NCBI GenBank assembly: GCA_014380545.1
Contig: JACMJP010000298.1
Location: 1 to 14,973 of the forward strand
Length of the DNA stretch: 14,973 nt
Direction of reading: 5' to 3'
Source of the DNA: Chitinophagales bacterium
Lineage (GTDB): Bacteria > Bacteroidota > Bacteroidia > Chitinophagales > BACL12
Shown here: piece after piece, positions 1 through 7,094 of the stretch
Layout: each line of letters opens with the position of its first letter
How positions within the stretch are numbered: position 1 is the first letter of the stretch
Notes under the pieces: model-generated
What the model was told of the DNA's origin: nothing
Databases searched by the model: none
The model's input: only the letters and a program-made list of their open reading frames with translations
Translations under genes and position numbers: made by a program

Positions 1-2141
1 GTTTTGCTTTCGCCCGCTTTTAAAAATATCTTATTAAATCCTTTCAATTCTTTTACAGGTCTTGTTATACTTCCCACTAAGTCATGAATGTATAGTTGAA
101 CAATTTCTTCTCCATCTCTTGTGCCTGTATTTTTTATTGTTACAGTTATTGTAATCAAATCAGTAAAATTAAACTCATTCTTATTTAATTTTAACTCAGT
201 ATAAGCAAACGTTGTATAACTTAATCCATATCCAAAAGGATATAAGGGTGTGTTTGCAATGTCCAAATATTTTGAGGTGTATTTACTATTTTCATCAAAA
301 GGTCTTCCTGTATTTTTATAGTTATAATAAATAGGAATTTGCCCGACAGTTCTGGGAAATGTTACGGTCAATTTTGCAGAAGGATTATAATCGCCAAATA
401 CAATATCTGCAATTGCATTTCCTGATTCTGTTCCGCCAAACCATGTTTCCAAAATTGCATTAATATTTTCATCCTCCCAGCTTAATGTTAATGGTCTTCC
501 ATTCATTAATAAGAGAACAATCGGTTTTCCTGTAGCATGTATTGCTTCAAGCAATTTTTTCTGGTTTTCCGGAATACCAATATCACTGCGGCTTGCAGCT
601 TCGCCGCTCATACCCTGGCTTTCACCCAAAACCATTACAACTACATCAGATTTTTTTGCAACGTCCATTGCCTCTGCAATTAACTGTTCAGGAGATCTTG
701 TATCAATTATTATATCTCCGCCATTATCATTTAATTTTTTTATTAAATTTTTATCATCTGTTATATTAGCACCTTTCGCATATAAAATTGTTGCATTATC
801 GCTTATCGCATTTTTAAATCCCTGCAAAACGGATACGGACTTTTTCCAATCGCCGGCAGCACTCCAGTTGCCAATTAAATTTCTCTGATCATCAGCAAGC
901 GGACCGATCAAAGCAATAGTTCCTGATTTTTCTAAGGGTAGAATATTGTTTTCATTTTTTAATAATACCATACTTTTTCTTGCTATGTCTCTTGCTGTTT
1001 CCAGATTTTCTTTTGTCATAATATCTTTTGCTGCTCTTTCTTCATCACAATATTTATAAGGATCATCAAATAAGCCCAGGTCGTATTTTATTTCCAAGAT
1101 ATTTTTTACTGCCTTATCAATTTGTGTAATATTTATTTTTCCTTCATCAGTTAATGCCTTTAAATAATTATAATATACTGCACCCTGCATATCCATATCA
1201 ACACCTGCATTTATTGCAAGCTCACCTGCATTTTTTTCATCACTGGCAAAACCATGATTTACCATTTCATTAATGGAAGTATAATCAGTAACAACAAATC
1301 CTTTAAATCCCCATTCTTCTCTTAAAATATCTTTTAATAAGAATGAGCTCCCTGAGGCAGGAACACCGTTTAATTCATTAAATGACGTCATAAAAGTTTT
1401 CACACCTGCATCTACACAAGCCTTAAAAGGAGGTAAATAAATATCCCGCAATGTATTTTCAGACATATCAACTGTATTATAATCTCTTCCGCTTTGCGCA
1501 GCTCCATATGCTGCATAATGTTTTGCGCATGCAATGATGGAAGTATTATTTTTAAAATTATTATTTCCCTGAAACCCCTTTACTCTTGCAGCGGCAATTA
1601 GAGAACCTAAGTAAGTATCTTCTCCTGCACCCTCAGCCACTCTACCCCAGCGGGGATCACGGCCAATATCAACCATGGGTGCATAGGTCCAGTTAATGCC
1701 ATCTGCTGAGGCTTCGGTTGCAGCAATTCTTGCTGATCTTTCTATTGCTGTTAAATCCCAACTGCACGATTCGCCTAATGGGATTGGGAAAATTGTTTTA
1801 TGTCCATGAATTACATCGTAACCAAATAATAAAGGGATATGTAACCTTGTATTTTCAACTGCATATTGTTGCAGCTGTCTTGTGTATTTTGCTGTGTAAG
1901 CGTTAAAGATTGCACCAACTTTTCCGGACTTAATATCATCAATATAATTTTCTCTTATTGATGGTCCTGTTACTGCCCAATCAGAAGTAAATAAAACCAT
2001 TTGTCCTATTTTTTCTTCCAGTGTCATTATATTTATCAGGTCATTAATAAATTCTTCTTTGTTTTTTGGAGCAGTATTATTTGAAGAAAAACTACAGGCG
2101 AATAATATGGAAAGAATTGAAAATAATTTTGCAAATTTCAT
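1..2141 (-). CDS. bglX: GH3 beta-glucosidase, BglX type, lipoprotein (3' end outside window)
   Basis: This is a family 3 glycoside hydrolase that removes glucose from the non-reducing end of beta-gluco-oligosaccharides. Translation from the ATG at 2141 gives 713 codons and stays open to the left edge. BglX proteins are about 765 residues, so roughly 50 C-terminal residues are missing. Visible parts: a lipoprotein signal with lipobox LFAC (Cys16); the TIM-barrel domain with the conserved KH pair (Lys207-His208, in ACAKHYAAYG) and the retaining nucleophile Asp286 (in GFVVTDYTS); the alpha/beta sandwich domain with the BglX-like run GTESGNAIADIVFGDYNP near residue 570; and the start of the Fn3-like domain (VTIKNTGTRDGEEIVQLYI). 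Cys16 is followed by SFSSNN rather than acidic residues, so a periplasm-facing anchor is inferred. The gene starts 25 bases after the GH144-type gene and is the last visible gene of the PUL. Family and reaction type are secure. The preference for beta-1,2 linkages is inferred from the neighbour. Confidence 0.95.
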   Translation of the reverse strand, partial: MKFAKLFSILSILFACSFSSNNTAPKNKEEFINDLINIMTLEEKIGQMVLFTSDWAVTGPSIRENYIDDIKSGKVGAIFNAYTAKYTRQLQQYAVENTRLHIPLLFGYDVIHGHKTIFPIPLGESCSWDLTAIERSARIAATEASADGINWTYAPMVDIGRDPRWGRVAEGAGEDTYLGSLIAAARVKGFQGNNNFKNNTSIIACAKHYAAYGAAQSGRDYNTVDMSENTLRDIYLPPFKACVDAGVKTFMTSFNELNGVPASGSSFLLKDILREEWGFKGFVVTDYTSINEMVNHGFASDEKNAGELAINAGVDMDMQGAVYYNYLKALTDEGKINITQIDKAVKNILEIKYDLGLFDDPYKYCDEERAAKDIMTKENLETARDIARKSMVLLKNENNILPLEKSGTIALIGPLADDQRNLIGNWSAAGDWKKSVSVLQGFKNAISDNATILYAKGANITDDKNLIKKLNDNGGDIIIDTRSPEQLIAEAMDVAKKSDVVVMVLGESQGMSGEAASRSDIGIPENQKKLLEAIHATGKPIVLLLMNGRPLTLSWEDENINAILETWFGGTESGNAIADIVFGDYNPSAKLTVTFPRTVGQIPIYYNYKNTGRPFDENSKYTSKYLDIANTPLYPFGYGLSYTTFAYTELKLNKNEFNFTDLITITVTIKNTGTRDGEEIVQLYIHDLVGSITRPVKELKGFNKIFLKAGESK

Positions 2142-2166
2142 ATCAGTAAATAATAATTAAAATGAA

Positions 2167-4170
2167 TTAATATGTAAATCCTAATTTATCTGCAGCATCA
2201 GAAACTTCCGGGCAACTCATAAATAAATCCCATAATAGCTGTGTGCGATAATTTTCTATCATAATCATAATGGGTCCTTCGTCAATTGCTAAATAGGAAT
2301 TGCCAAACCATCCCTCTGTCGCATTAAATGCATCATGAAATCCATAGTCGCCCCAAATTTTATCGCCAATTGTATAATAGAAAAATTTTAATGCCTGCAT
2401 TGCATATTCAGGTGTATAAGGAAAAGAAGCTAATGCAGCAGTTGGTGTTATCACTCCTAAATCATTTGTTGGAGAATGCGCATTATAACCTTCCTGATTA
2501 TCGCTTGCAGTTAACCCCCAACAATCGGAAGAATAGCCAACATACTTTAATGGATTATCAATACAATAGGCACGATTTATTTCTGTGTGATTTACATTTT
2601 GTGTCCAATAGTTTGCATAAGAATCATTCAATGTTTCAGGATTTAATCCGAGAAAAGAATAATGCGCAAAAAATAAAGGACCTCCGTAATCATATCCAAG
2701 TGGCAAAGTAAATCCATAGAAAGAACTTCCGTTTATGAATCCTCCATCACTTGCCCAGCCATGATGATAAACCTCTGCATCAATTGTATGCGTTGGTGAA
2801 GCGGCTGCAAGAAAATAGGTGATAAGACATTCGTTATATCCTTTAATTTTCATATTCATGATCCAATCTAAACCTGGCGACCAATGCCAGTATAAAACAT
2901 CTTCACCACCTTTTGTGAACCAATCCCATTCAACGGTTTGCCATAAATTATTTATTTTAATTATGAGATCATTTTCTGTAACATCAGCAGCATTCAAATA
3001 TTGACGCACCGTTAATAATCCATGTATTAAATAAGAAGTTTCAACTAAATCAGCACCATTATCATTGGGACTAAAAGGAATTACTTCACCTGTTGATCCA
3101 TCCATCCAATGTGGCCATACCCCATGAAAACGATCTGCTGCTGCTAAAAAATCTACTATTTTATTTAAGCGCTCTACACCTTCCGTCCTCGTGATAAAAT
3201 TTCTATCAATACCAATTATAATTGCCATTACACCAAAACCACTTCCACCGATTGTTACAACATCCGGCGTTGCATTTCTTTCCGGTGATAAACCGCTTAC
3301 GGGATGTGCAAAATCCCAGAAGTATTTAAATGTTTGTTGTTGCACAATGGTTAATAATTCATCATCAGAAACAATCGGAAATTTAGGTGTTGAATCAATT
3401 GCAGTATAAAATTCTTTTGTGAAACCATTAAATACATAGTCAGGATTTTCTGCTTCCAGGTAAGTTGAAATTGTACAAACATATTTTTGAAAATGCGTTA
3501 ATGCATTTACAGAATTTACAGTAATTGTTTTATTGCTGTCAGATAAAATAAAATTAAGTGGCTCTGTAAATCCTGCCTTTGCAATTGCAATTGCAGAACT
3601 ATTAACAGTGGAAGGATTAAGAGGGTGATTAAATTTTATGATTGCAACCAGGTCTCTGTCAACATCTGTAACTCTTTCTCCGTATAAAAGATCTTTACCT
3701 GAAACTGTAATTGTATTAATGAGCAATGTTCCGGCTTGTGTAGAAAATGAAATTGTATACCCCGGAAAAGATTCATTATTTAAGCCTTTTAAAGTATTTG
3801 AAATTTGTAATATGTATGTTTTATTATTTAGTAAATTCTCATGGCTGAAAGAAATAGTTTTATTTTCATCCAGATAATAAGGCGTAAGGGAAATATTTGT
3901 TCCACCATCAGATAAGATAAATGAAGAGGTAACTGAAGAAGTGTCCAACTGTTTGGAAAAATTAATTACAATTTGCTGATCAATTGGTATTTGAGTATTT
4001 TCTGCGTCCGCATCTAAATTTAAATTTACTGTTCCAATATGCAGATAAATAAGTTGCAGATTTCCTTCAACATTATTTAAATCCGGATCCTTTTTACAAG
4101 AACTGCTTGTACTTACAAAAAATGCAAGGAGGAAAAAAAATTGCATGTGCAGAAAGTTTTTTGTCATCAT
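2167..4170 (-). CDS. GH144-type endo-beta-1,2-glucanase-like lipoprotein with two Ig-like domains
   Basis: This is a 667-residue lipoprotein whose C-terminal part (about 272-655) is the PF10091 'putative glucoamylase' (alpha/alpha)6 fold. Signature stretches are QTFKYFWDFAHPVSGLSPER (279-298), VTIGGSGFGVMA (305-316), GVWPHWMDGSTGE (350-362), YGGPLFFAHYSFLG (495-508), DCWGLTASDNQEGYNAHSP (549-567) and FNATEGWFGNSYLAIDEGP (615-633). Known family members of this type form GH144, founded on the Chitinophaga pinensis endo-beta-1,2-glucanase. The old Pfam name 'glucoamylase' is not a reliable activity. The N-terminus is a lipoprotein signal (SSSC, Cys25) followed by KKDPD, which resembles the Bacteroidota surface-export signal. 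Residues about 38-146 and 147-259 look like two Big_5 Ig-like domains that could act as a stalk. Two adjacent ATGs (4170, 4167) begin the frame; ATG 4146 is a shorter alternative. The gene sits between the LamG lipoprotein and bglX. The fold is confident; the exact linkage specificity is inferred. Confidence 0.88.
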   Translation of the reverse strand: MMTKNFLHMQFFFLLAFFVSTSSSCKKDPDLNNVEGNLQLIYLHIGTVNLNLDADAENTQIPIDQQIVINFSKQLDTSSVTSSFILSDGGTNISLTPYYLDENKTISFSHENLLNNKTYILQISNTLKGLNNESFPGYTISFSTQAGTLLINTITVSGKDLLYGERVTDVDRDLVAIIKFNHPLNPSTVNSSAIAIAKAGFTEPLNFILSDSNKTITVNSVNALTHFQKYVCTISTYLEAENPDYVFNGFTKEFYTAIDSTPKFPIVSDDELLTIVQQQTFKYFWDFAHPVSGLSPERNATPDVVTIGGSGFGVMAIIIGIDRNFITRTEGVERLNKIVDFLAAADRFHGVWPHWMDGSTGEVIPFSPNDNGADLVETSYLIHGLLTVRQYLNAADVTENDLIIKINNLWQTVEWDWFTKGGEDVLYWHWSPGLDWIMNMKIKGYNECLITYFLAAASPTHTIDAEVYHHGWASDGGFINGSSFYGFTLPLGYDYGGPLFFAHYSFLGLNPETLNDSYANYWTQNVNHTEINRAYCIDNPLKYVGYSSDCWGLTASDNQEGYNAHSPTNDLGVITPTAALASFPYTPEYAMQALKFFYYTIGDKIWGDYGFHDAFNATEGWFGNSYLAIDEGPIMIMIENYRTQLLWDLFMSCPEVSDAADKLGFTY

Positions 4171-4210
4171 TAAATATAATAAAACAGGGGTAGTTATTCA
4201 TTACCCCTGT
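4171..4210 (-). terminator. Hairpin plus T-rich tract between the LamG and GH144-type genes
   Basis: A perfect 9-bp inverted repeat (ACAGGGGTA at 4184-4192, TACCCCTGT at 4202-4210, 9-base loop) is followed on the minus strand by TTTTATTATATTTA, which runs up to the GH144-type start codon. It lies 25 bases after the LamG gene stop. The form is that of an intrinsic terminator. Because the downstream gene begins only 13 bases beyond the stem and no promoter is evident in between, partial termination or a 3'-end stabilising/processing hairpin within one operon is the likelier role. Confidence 0.65.
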
Positions 4211-4235
4211 ATAAATTTAGCCATTAAAATTGCTA

Positions 4236-5489
4236 TTAATTTTTTTCTGAATTGTAAAGCTGCGAAACTTCACTTTCAGTAAGTGCTATATCAAAAATAC
4301 GGAAATCATCCATTAAGCCTTTGAAAGTATTCGTTCCTGCACTATAATCTGACCATCCTGTAGCTGTATTTGCACGGCTGCAGAAATAACCTAATGTAAG
4401 AACCGGATCAATACCGGCAATCGCATCACCTGTGCCATCAGCTTTATTTGCAATTGCAAGGTCTTTTAAATACCATTCAGTAGTTTCAGCATCAAGATCT
4501 ACCTGCATCGCCTTTACACCATTAAAGTAAATTGTTTTAGTAGCTGTAGATCCATCATGTGTCATAACTAATTGCGCCCATTGATTATCACCAATTAAAT
4601 CTTTAATGCTTCCTGTATAGTCGTATAAAACTTGTCCGCCAATTGAACCGTCTCCATTTGGATCTGTCCATGCAGTTCCAAAATAATGACTGTTAGGATC
4701 AGGACTTAAAGCATGACTTGTTGCAAATTTTGTCCAGGCAAGATCTCCTCCCATTTCCATAAAATATCCTCTTTCAGTTGCTACACCAAACATTATTAAA
4801 CTACCGGCCGCATAATCAGCACTGTTTACCTTAAACCACAAACTAATTGTTGTGCTTGGATTTACAAATCCCGAACCTGTTAATTCAACAATATCCCCAT
4901 TACCAGCGGCTGTTGCTCCGCCAAAACTTGCAGCAGCGTTTGCATTACCAAAACGGTCAGCTGTATAACTTACTTGTTCAAATGAACCGGTAGATGTTCC
5001 GGTAACATCGAATATACTTCCATTAAGTGGAAGATATAATACCTGAGCATCTTTTTGAGGCGGTGTATCAAGACCGACTCCCTGTGTTGTAAAACTTGTT
5101 GTTGCATCAGAAGCAAGTTCTCCTTTATCTGATTTTACACCACTTATTGTAAGCGTATAATTTGTTCCTGATAAAAGATCATCTGTAGGATCTACAGTAA
5201 CTGTTGTTCCTGAAGCTGTAGCAGCAATATCAACATCAACATTACCTCTTACTAAAGTTATTCCTCCCAATGATGATGCGTCCACTGTAGTACTGAATGT
5301 GATTATTATACTTTCAGTTTCTGATACACCAGTAGCGGCAGTAGCGCCATACAGATCAGTTGCGCCTGAAGTAATAGAAGAAACCGAAATCGCAGGATTT
5401 ACCGGAGTATCTTCGTCTTTGTTACATGCCGAGAAAGTTAAACCTCCTAACAGCACGATACCTAATGAATAATTGATTAAACGTTTCAT
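4236..5489 (-). CDS. LamG-domain surface lipoprotein, probable PUL glycan-binding protein
   Basis: This is a 417-residue lipoprotein at the SusE-like position directly after susD. The signal is MKRLINYSLG... ending in SAC (Cys22), followed by NKDEDT. This closely fits the lysine-plus-acidic export signal of surface lipoproteins in Bacteroidota. Residues about 33-137 resemble a single Big_5 Ig-like domain, related in style to the two in the GH144-type protein next door. Residues about 148-413 form a LamG/concanavalin-A-like beta-sandwich: LYLPLNGSIFDVTG (151-164), STTISLWFKVNS (212-223), WAQLVMTHDGSTATKTIYFNG (304-324) and GLMDDFRIFDIALTESEVSQ (391-410). An acidic loop DPNGDGS (276-282) resembles a calcium-binding turn. 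No catalytic signature was seen, so binding and presentation of the PUL glycan at the surface is inferred. Hairpins with T-tracts lie both upstream and downstream of the gene. The LamG fold is confident; the ligand is unknown. Confidence 0.85.
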   Translation of the reverse strand: MKRLINYSLGIVLLGGLTFSACNKDEDTPVNPAISVSSITSGATDLYGATAATGVSETESIIITFSTTVDASSLGGITLVRGNVDVDIAATASGTTVTVDPTDDLLSGTNYTLTISGVKSDKGELASDATTSFTTQGVGLDTPPQKDAQVLYLPLNGSIFDVTGTSTGSFEQVSYTADRFGNANAAASFGGATAAGNGDIVELTGSGFVNPSTTISLWFKVNSADYAAGSLIMFGVATERGYFMEMGGDLAWTKFATSHALSPDPNSHYFGTAWTDPNGDGSIGGQVLYDYTGSIKDLIGDNQWAQLVMTHDGSTATKTIYFNGVKAMQVDLDAETTEWYLKDLAIANKADGTGDAIAGIDPVLTLGYFCSRANTATGWSDYSAGTNTFKGLMDDFRIFDIALTESEVSQLYNSEKN

Positions 5490-5525
5490 TTTTAATTTGT
5501 AATTATTTGTTATAAAATATGATCT

Positions 5526-5554
5526 AAAAAAATAGTGTGTAAATATAACACTAT
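5526..5554 (-). terminator. Hairpin with T7 tract between susD and the LamG gene
   Basis: A 7-bp inverted repeat (ATAGTGT/ACACTAT, 5532-5538 with 5548-5554, 9-base loop) runs on the minus strand into seven consecutive T residues (5532-5526, the first shared with the end of the stem). It lies 31 bases after the susD stop and 36 bases before the LamG start codon. The stem is AT-rich and so weaker than the hairpin near 4200. It looks like a leaky intrinsic terminator that could reduce expression of the genes after susCD. Confidence 0.5.
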
Positions 5555-5585
5555 GTTATCATAAAGAAAAATATCCTGCATTTTT

Positions 5586-7082
5586 TTACCATCCCGGATT
5601 CTGTGTAATTGCACCACCTGAAAGATCAATCTCACTTTGAGGTATTGGAAATAATTCATTTTTACCTTCAATAAATCCTAACGGGCCCAAAATTTCAGGA
5701 GCTTTTCCTGTTCTTACAAGATCATAAAATCTTTCTCCTTCCATTGCAAATTCAAACCGGCGTTGATCAATAATTTCATTGCGTAAAAGAGTTTGCTCTG
5801 CTTCTGTAAAATCAATTAACCCTGCCCTTGTTCTAATTTGATTCAAATAAAATAACGCATCGCCGCTATTGCCATTTTCATTTAATGCTTCTGCGGCAAT
5901 CAATAAAACTTCAGCATATCTTAATACACGAATATTATATCCCCATTCACTAACTGTAGTTTCTCCGGGCACCCAAACTTTTTGATTATAACATTCAATT
6001 TCGAGAGTGTCTGTTTCAGAATCATCCGTATAAGTAATATCATTTGTTGCAACATCCCCTTGAATAAAAACGCCGTCAATTGTTTCACCTAAAAAAATAA
6101 TTGTGGCATCCTTTCTTATATCGTCTGCAGCAAAAGAATTTATTAAACTAAGGGAAGGACGGTTAAACCCCCAGCCTTTATTAGGTACTCCTCTAACACC
6201 TTGTGTATTTGCAAATTGATTCCCACCTAACAAAGGGCCTTCTTCAAAAGGTCTTGCACCAACTTCAAAAATAGATTCTATTCCGAATTGCCCGGTTAAT
6301 GAAAATGCATTACTAAAATCTGATTCTAGAATATATTGCGCTGAATTAATGACCTCCAGTGCGTACAGAGATGCATTTTCATAATCTTTTAAATATAAAT
6401 ACACTTTTGCTAATAATGTTTTTGCAGCACCTTTTGTTGCTCTGCCCAGATCATCAGAATTGTAATCATTTTTTTCAGGTAAATTATTTATTGCCTCCAA
6501 CAGATCAGGAATTATTATTTCATTATAAATTTCCATTTTTGGTGACCGGGGCAAATCCGGATCTGCCACTACAGTTGTTACCTTAGGAACATCACCCCAT
6601 GCTCTCACCAGATTAAAATAAAACATTGCTCTTAAAAATTTTGCTTCAGCTATATATCTTGTTTTTAATGTTTCATCCATTTCTATTGGTGGGATTCTTT
6701 CAATAACAACGTTTGCACTTTTTACTGACTGATACAATGCACTATACCATGGAAATATGTCTGTTAATGTTGGTGTAAATGTGAAATTATCCACTAAATT
6801 CAAACGTCCCGCATCACCGGGATTAGATCCTTTTCTTGCATCGTCAGACATAATATCCAGAATGGGAAATCCACCACTCCAATAACTCCAGTTATGCAGG
6901 CTACCATAAACAGCATTAATTGCCAGGAAAGCATCTGCTTCAGTTTGCGGAAATAAAGCCTCGGTCAATGATCCCTGCGGGCTTACATCAAGGAAATCTT
7001 TTTTGCAGGATGAAATAGTTATAGAAATAATGAGGATTGCTGTTGTAATGAATTTAAACATGATTGTATATTTTGATGTCAT
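5586..7082 (-). CDS. susD: SusD/RagB family nutrient-binding outer-membrane lipoprotein
   Basis: This is the SusD-type glycan-binding lid that pairs with the SusC channel encoded immediately before it. From the ATG at 7082 it is 498 residues, a normal family length. The longest open frame begins nine bases earlier at a TTG, which I do not favour. ATG 7061 (giving MFKFITTAIL...) is a plausible shorter start and would place the lipobox Cys at residue 19. The lipobox ISSC is followed by KKDFLD, the usual SusD N-terminus and a surface-export-like signal. The N-terminal half is the helical SusD-like domain (DVSPQGSLTEA, then YIAEAKFLRAMFYFNLVRAWG). The C-terminal RagB/SusD domain shows VLRYAEVLLIAAEALNENGN and FEFAMEGERFYDLVRTG, and the protein ends in NPGW, similar to the common NPGY ending. 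The gap after susC is 12 bases, so the two are surely co-transcribed. The ligand cannot be read from sequence; the neighbouring enzymes suggest a beta-glucan. Confidence 0.95.
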   Translation of the reverse strand: MTSKYTIMFKFITTAILIISITISSCKKDFLDVSPQGSLTEALFPQTEADAFLAINAVYGSLHNWSYWSGGFPILDIMSDDARKGSNPGDAGRLNLVDNFTFTPTLTDIFPWYSALYQSVKSANVVIERIPPIEMDETLKTRYIAEAKFLRAMFYFNLVRAWGDVPKVTTVVADPDLPRSPKMEIYNEIIIPDLLEAINNLPEKNDYNSDDLGRATKGAAKTLLAKVYLYLKDYENASLYALEVINSAQYILESDFSNAFSLTGQFGIESIFEVGARPFEEGPLLGGNQFANTQGVRGVPNKGWGFNRPSLSLINSFAADDIRKDATIIFLGETIDGVFIQGDVATNDITYTDDSETDTLEIECYNQKVWVPGETTVSEWGYNIRVLRYAEVLLIAAEALNENGNSGDALFYLNQIRTRAGLIDFTEAEQTLLRNEIIDQRRFEFAMEGERFYDLVRTGKAPEILGPLGFIEGKNELFPIPQSEIDLSGGAITQNPGW

Positions 7083-7094
7083 TATTTTCAATTA

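Noticed and set aside
542..769. Plus-strand open frames throughout the window (for example 542-769, 1718-1906, 2328-2711, 13661-13918)
   Set aside because: All lie antisense inside well-supported minus-strand genes, have low-complexity or unlike-protein composition, and show no recognisable motif.
3580..3600. Short GCAATT repeat
   Set aside because: It lies within the GH144-type coding sequence, encodes an Ile-Ala run in a beta-strand of the second Ig-like domain, and is too short to be a repeat element.
2167..4170. Naming the PF10091 protein a glucoamylase
   Set aside because: The name is a historical Pfam label. Characterised members of this type act on beta-1,2-glucan, and no starch-related enzyme accompanies it here.
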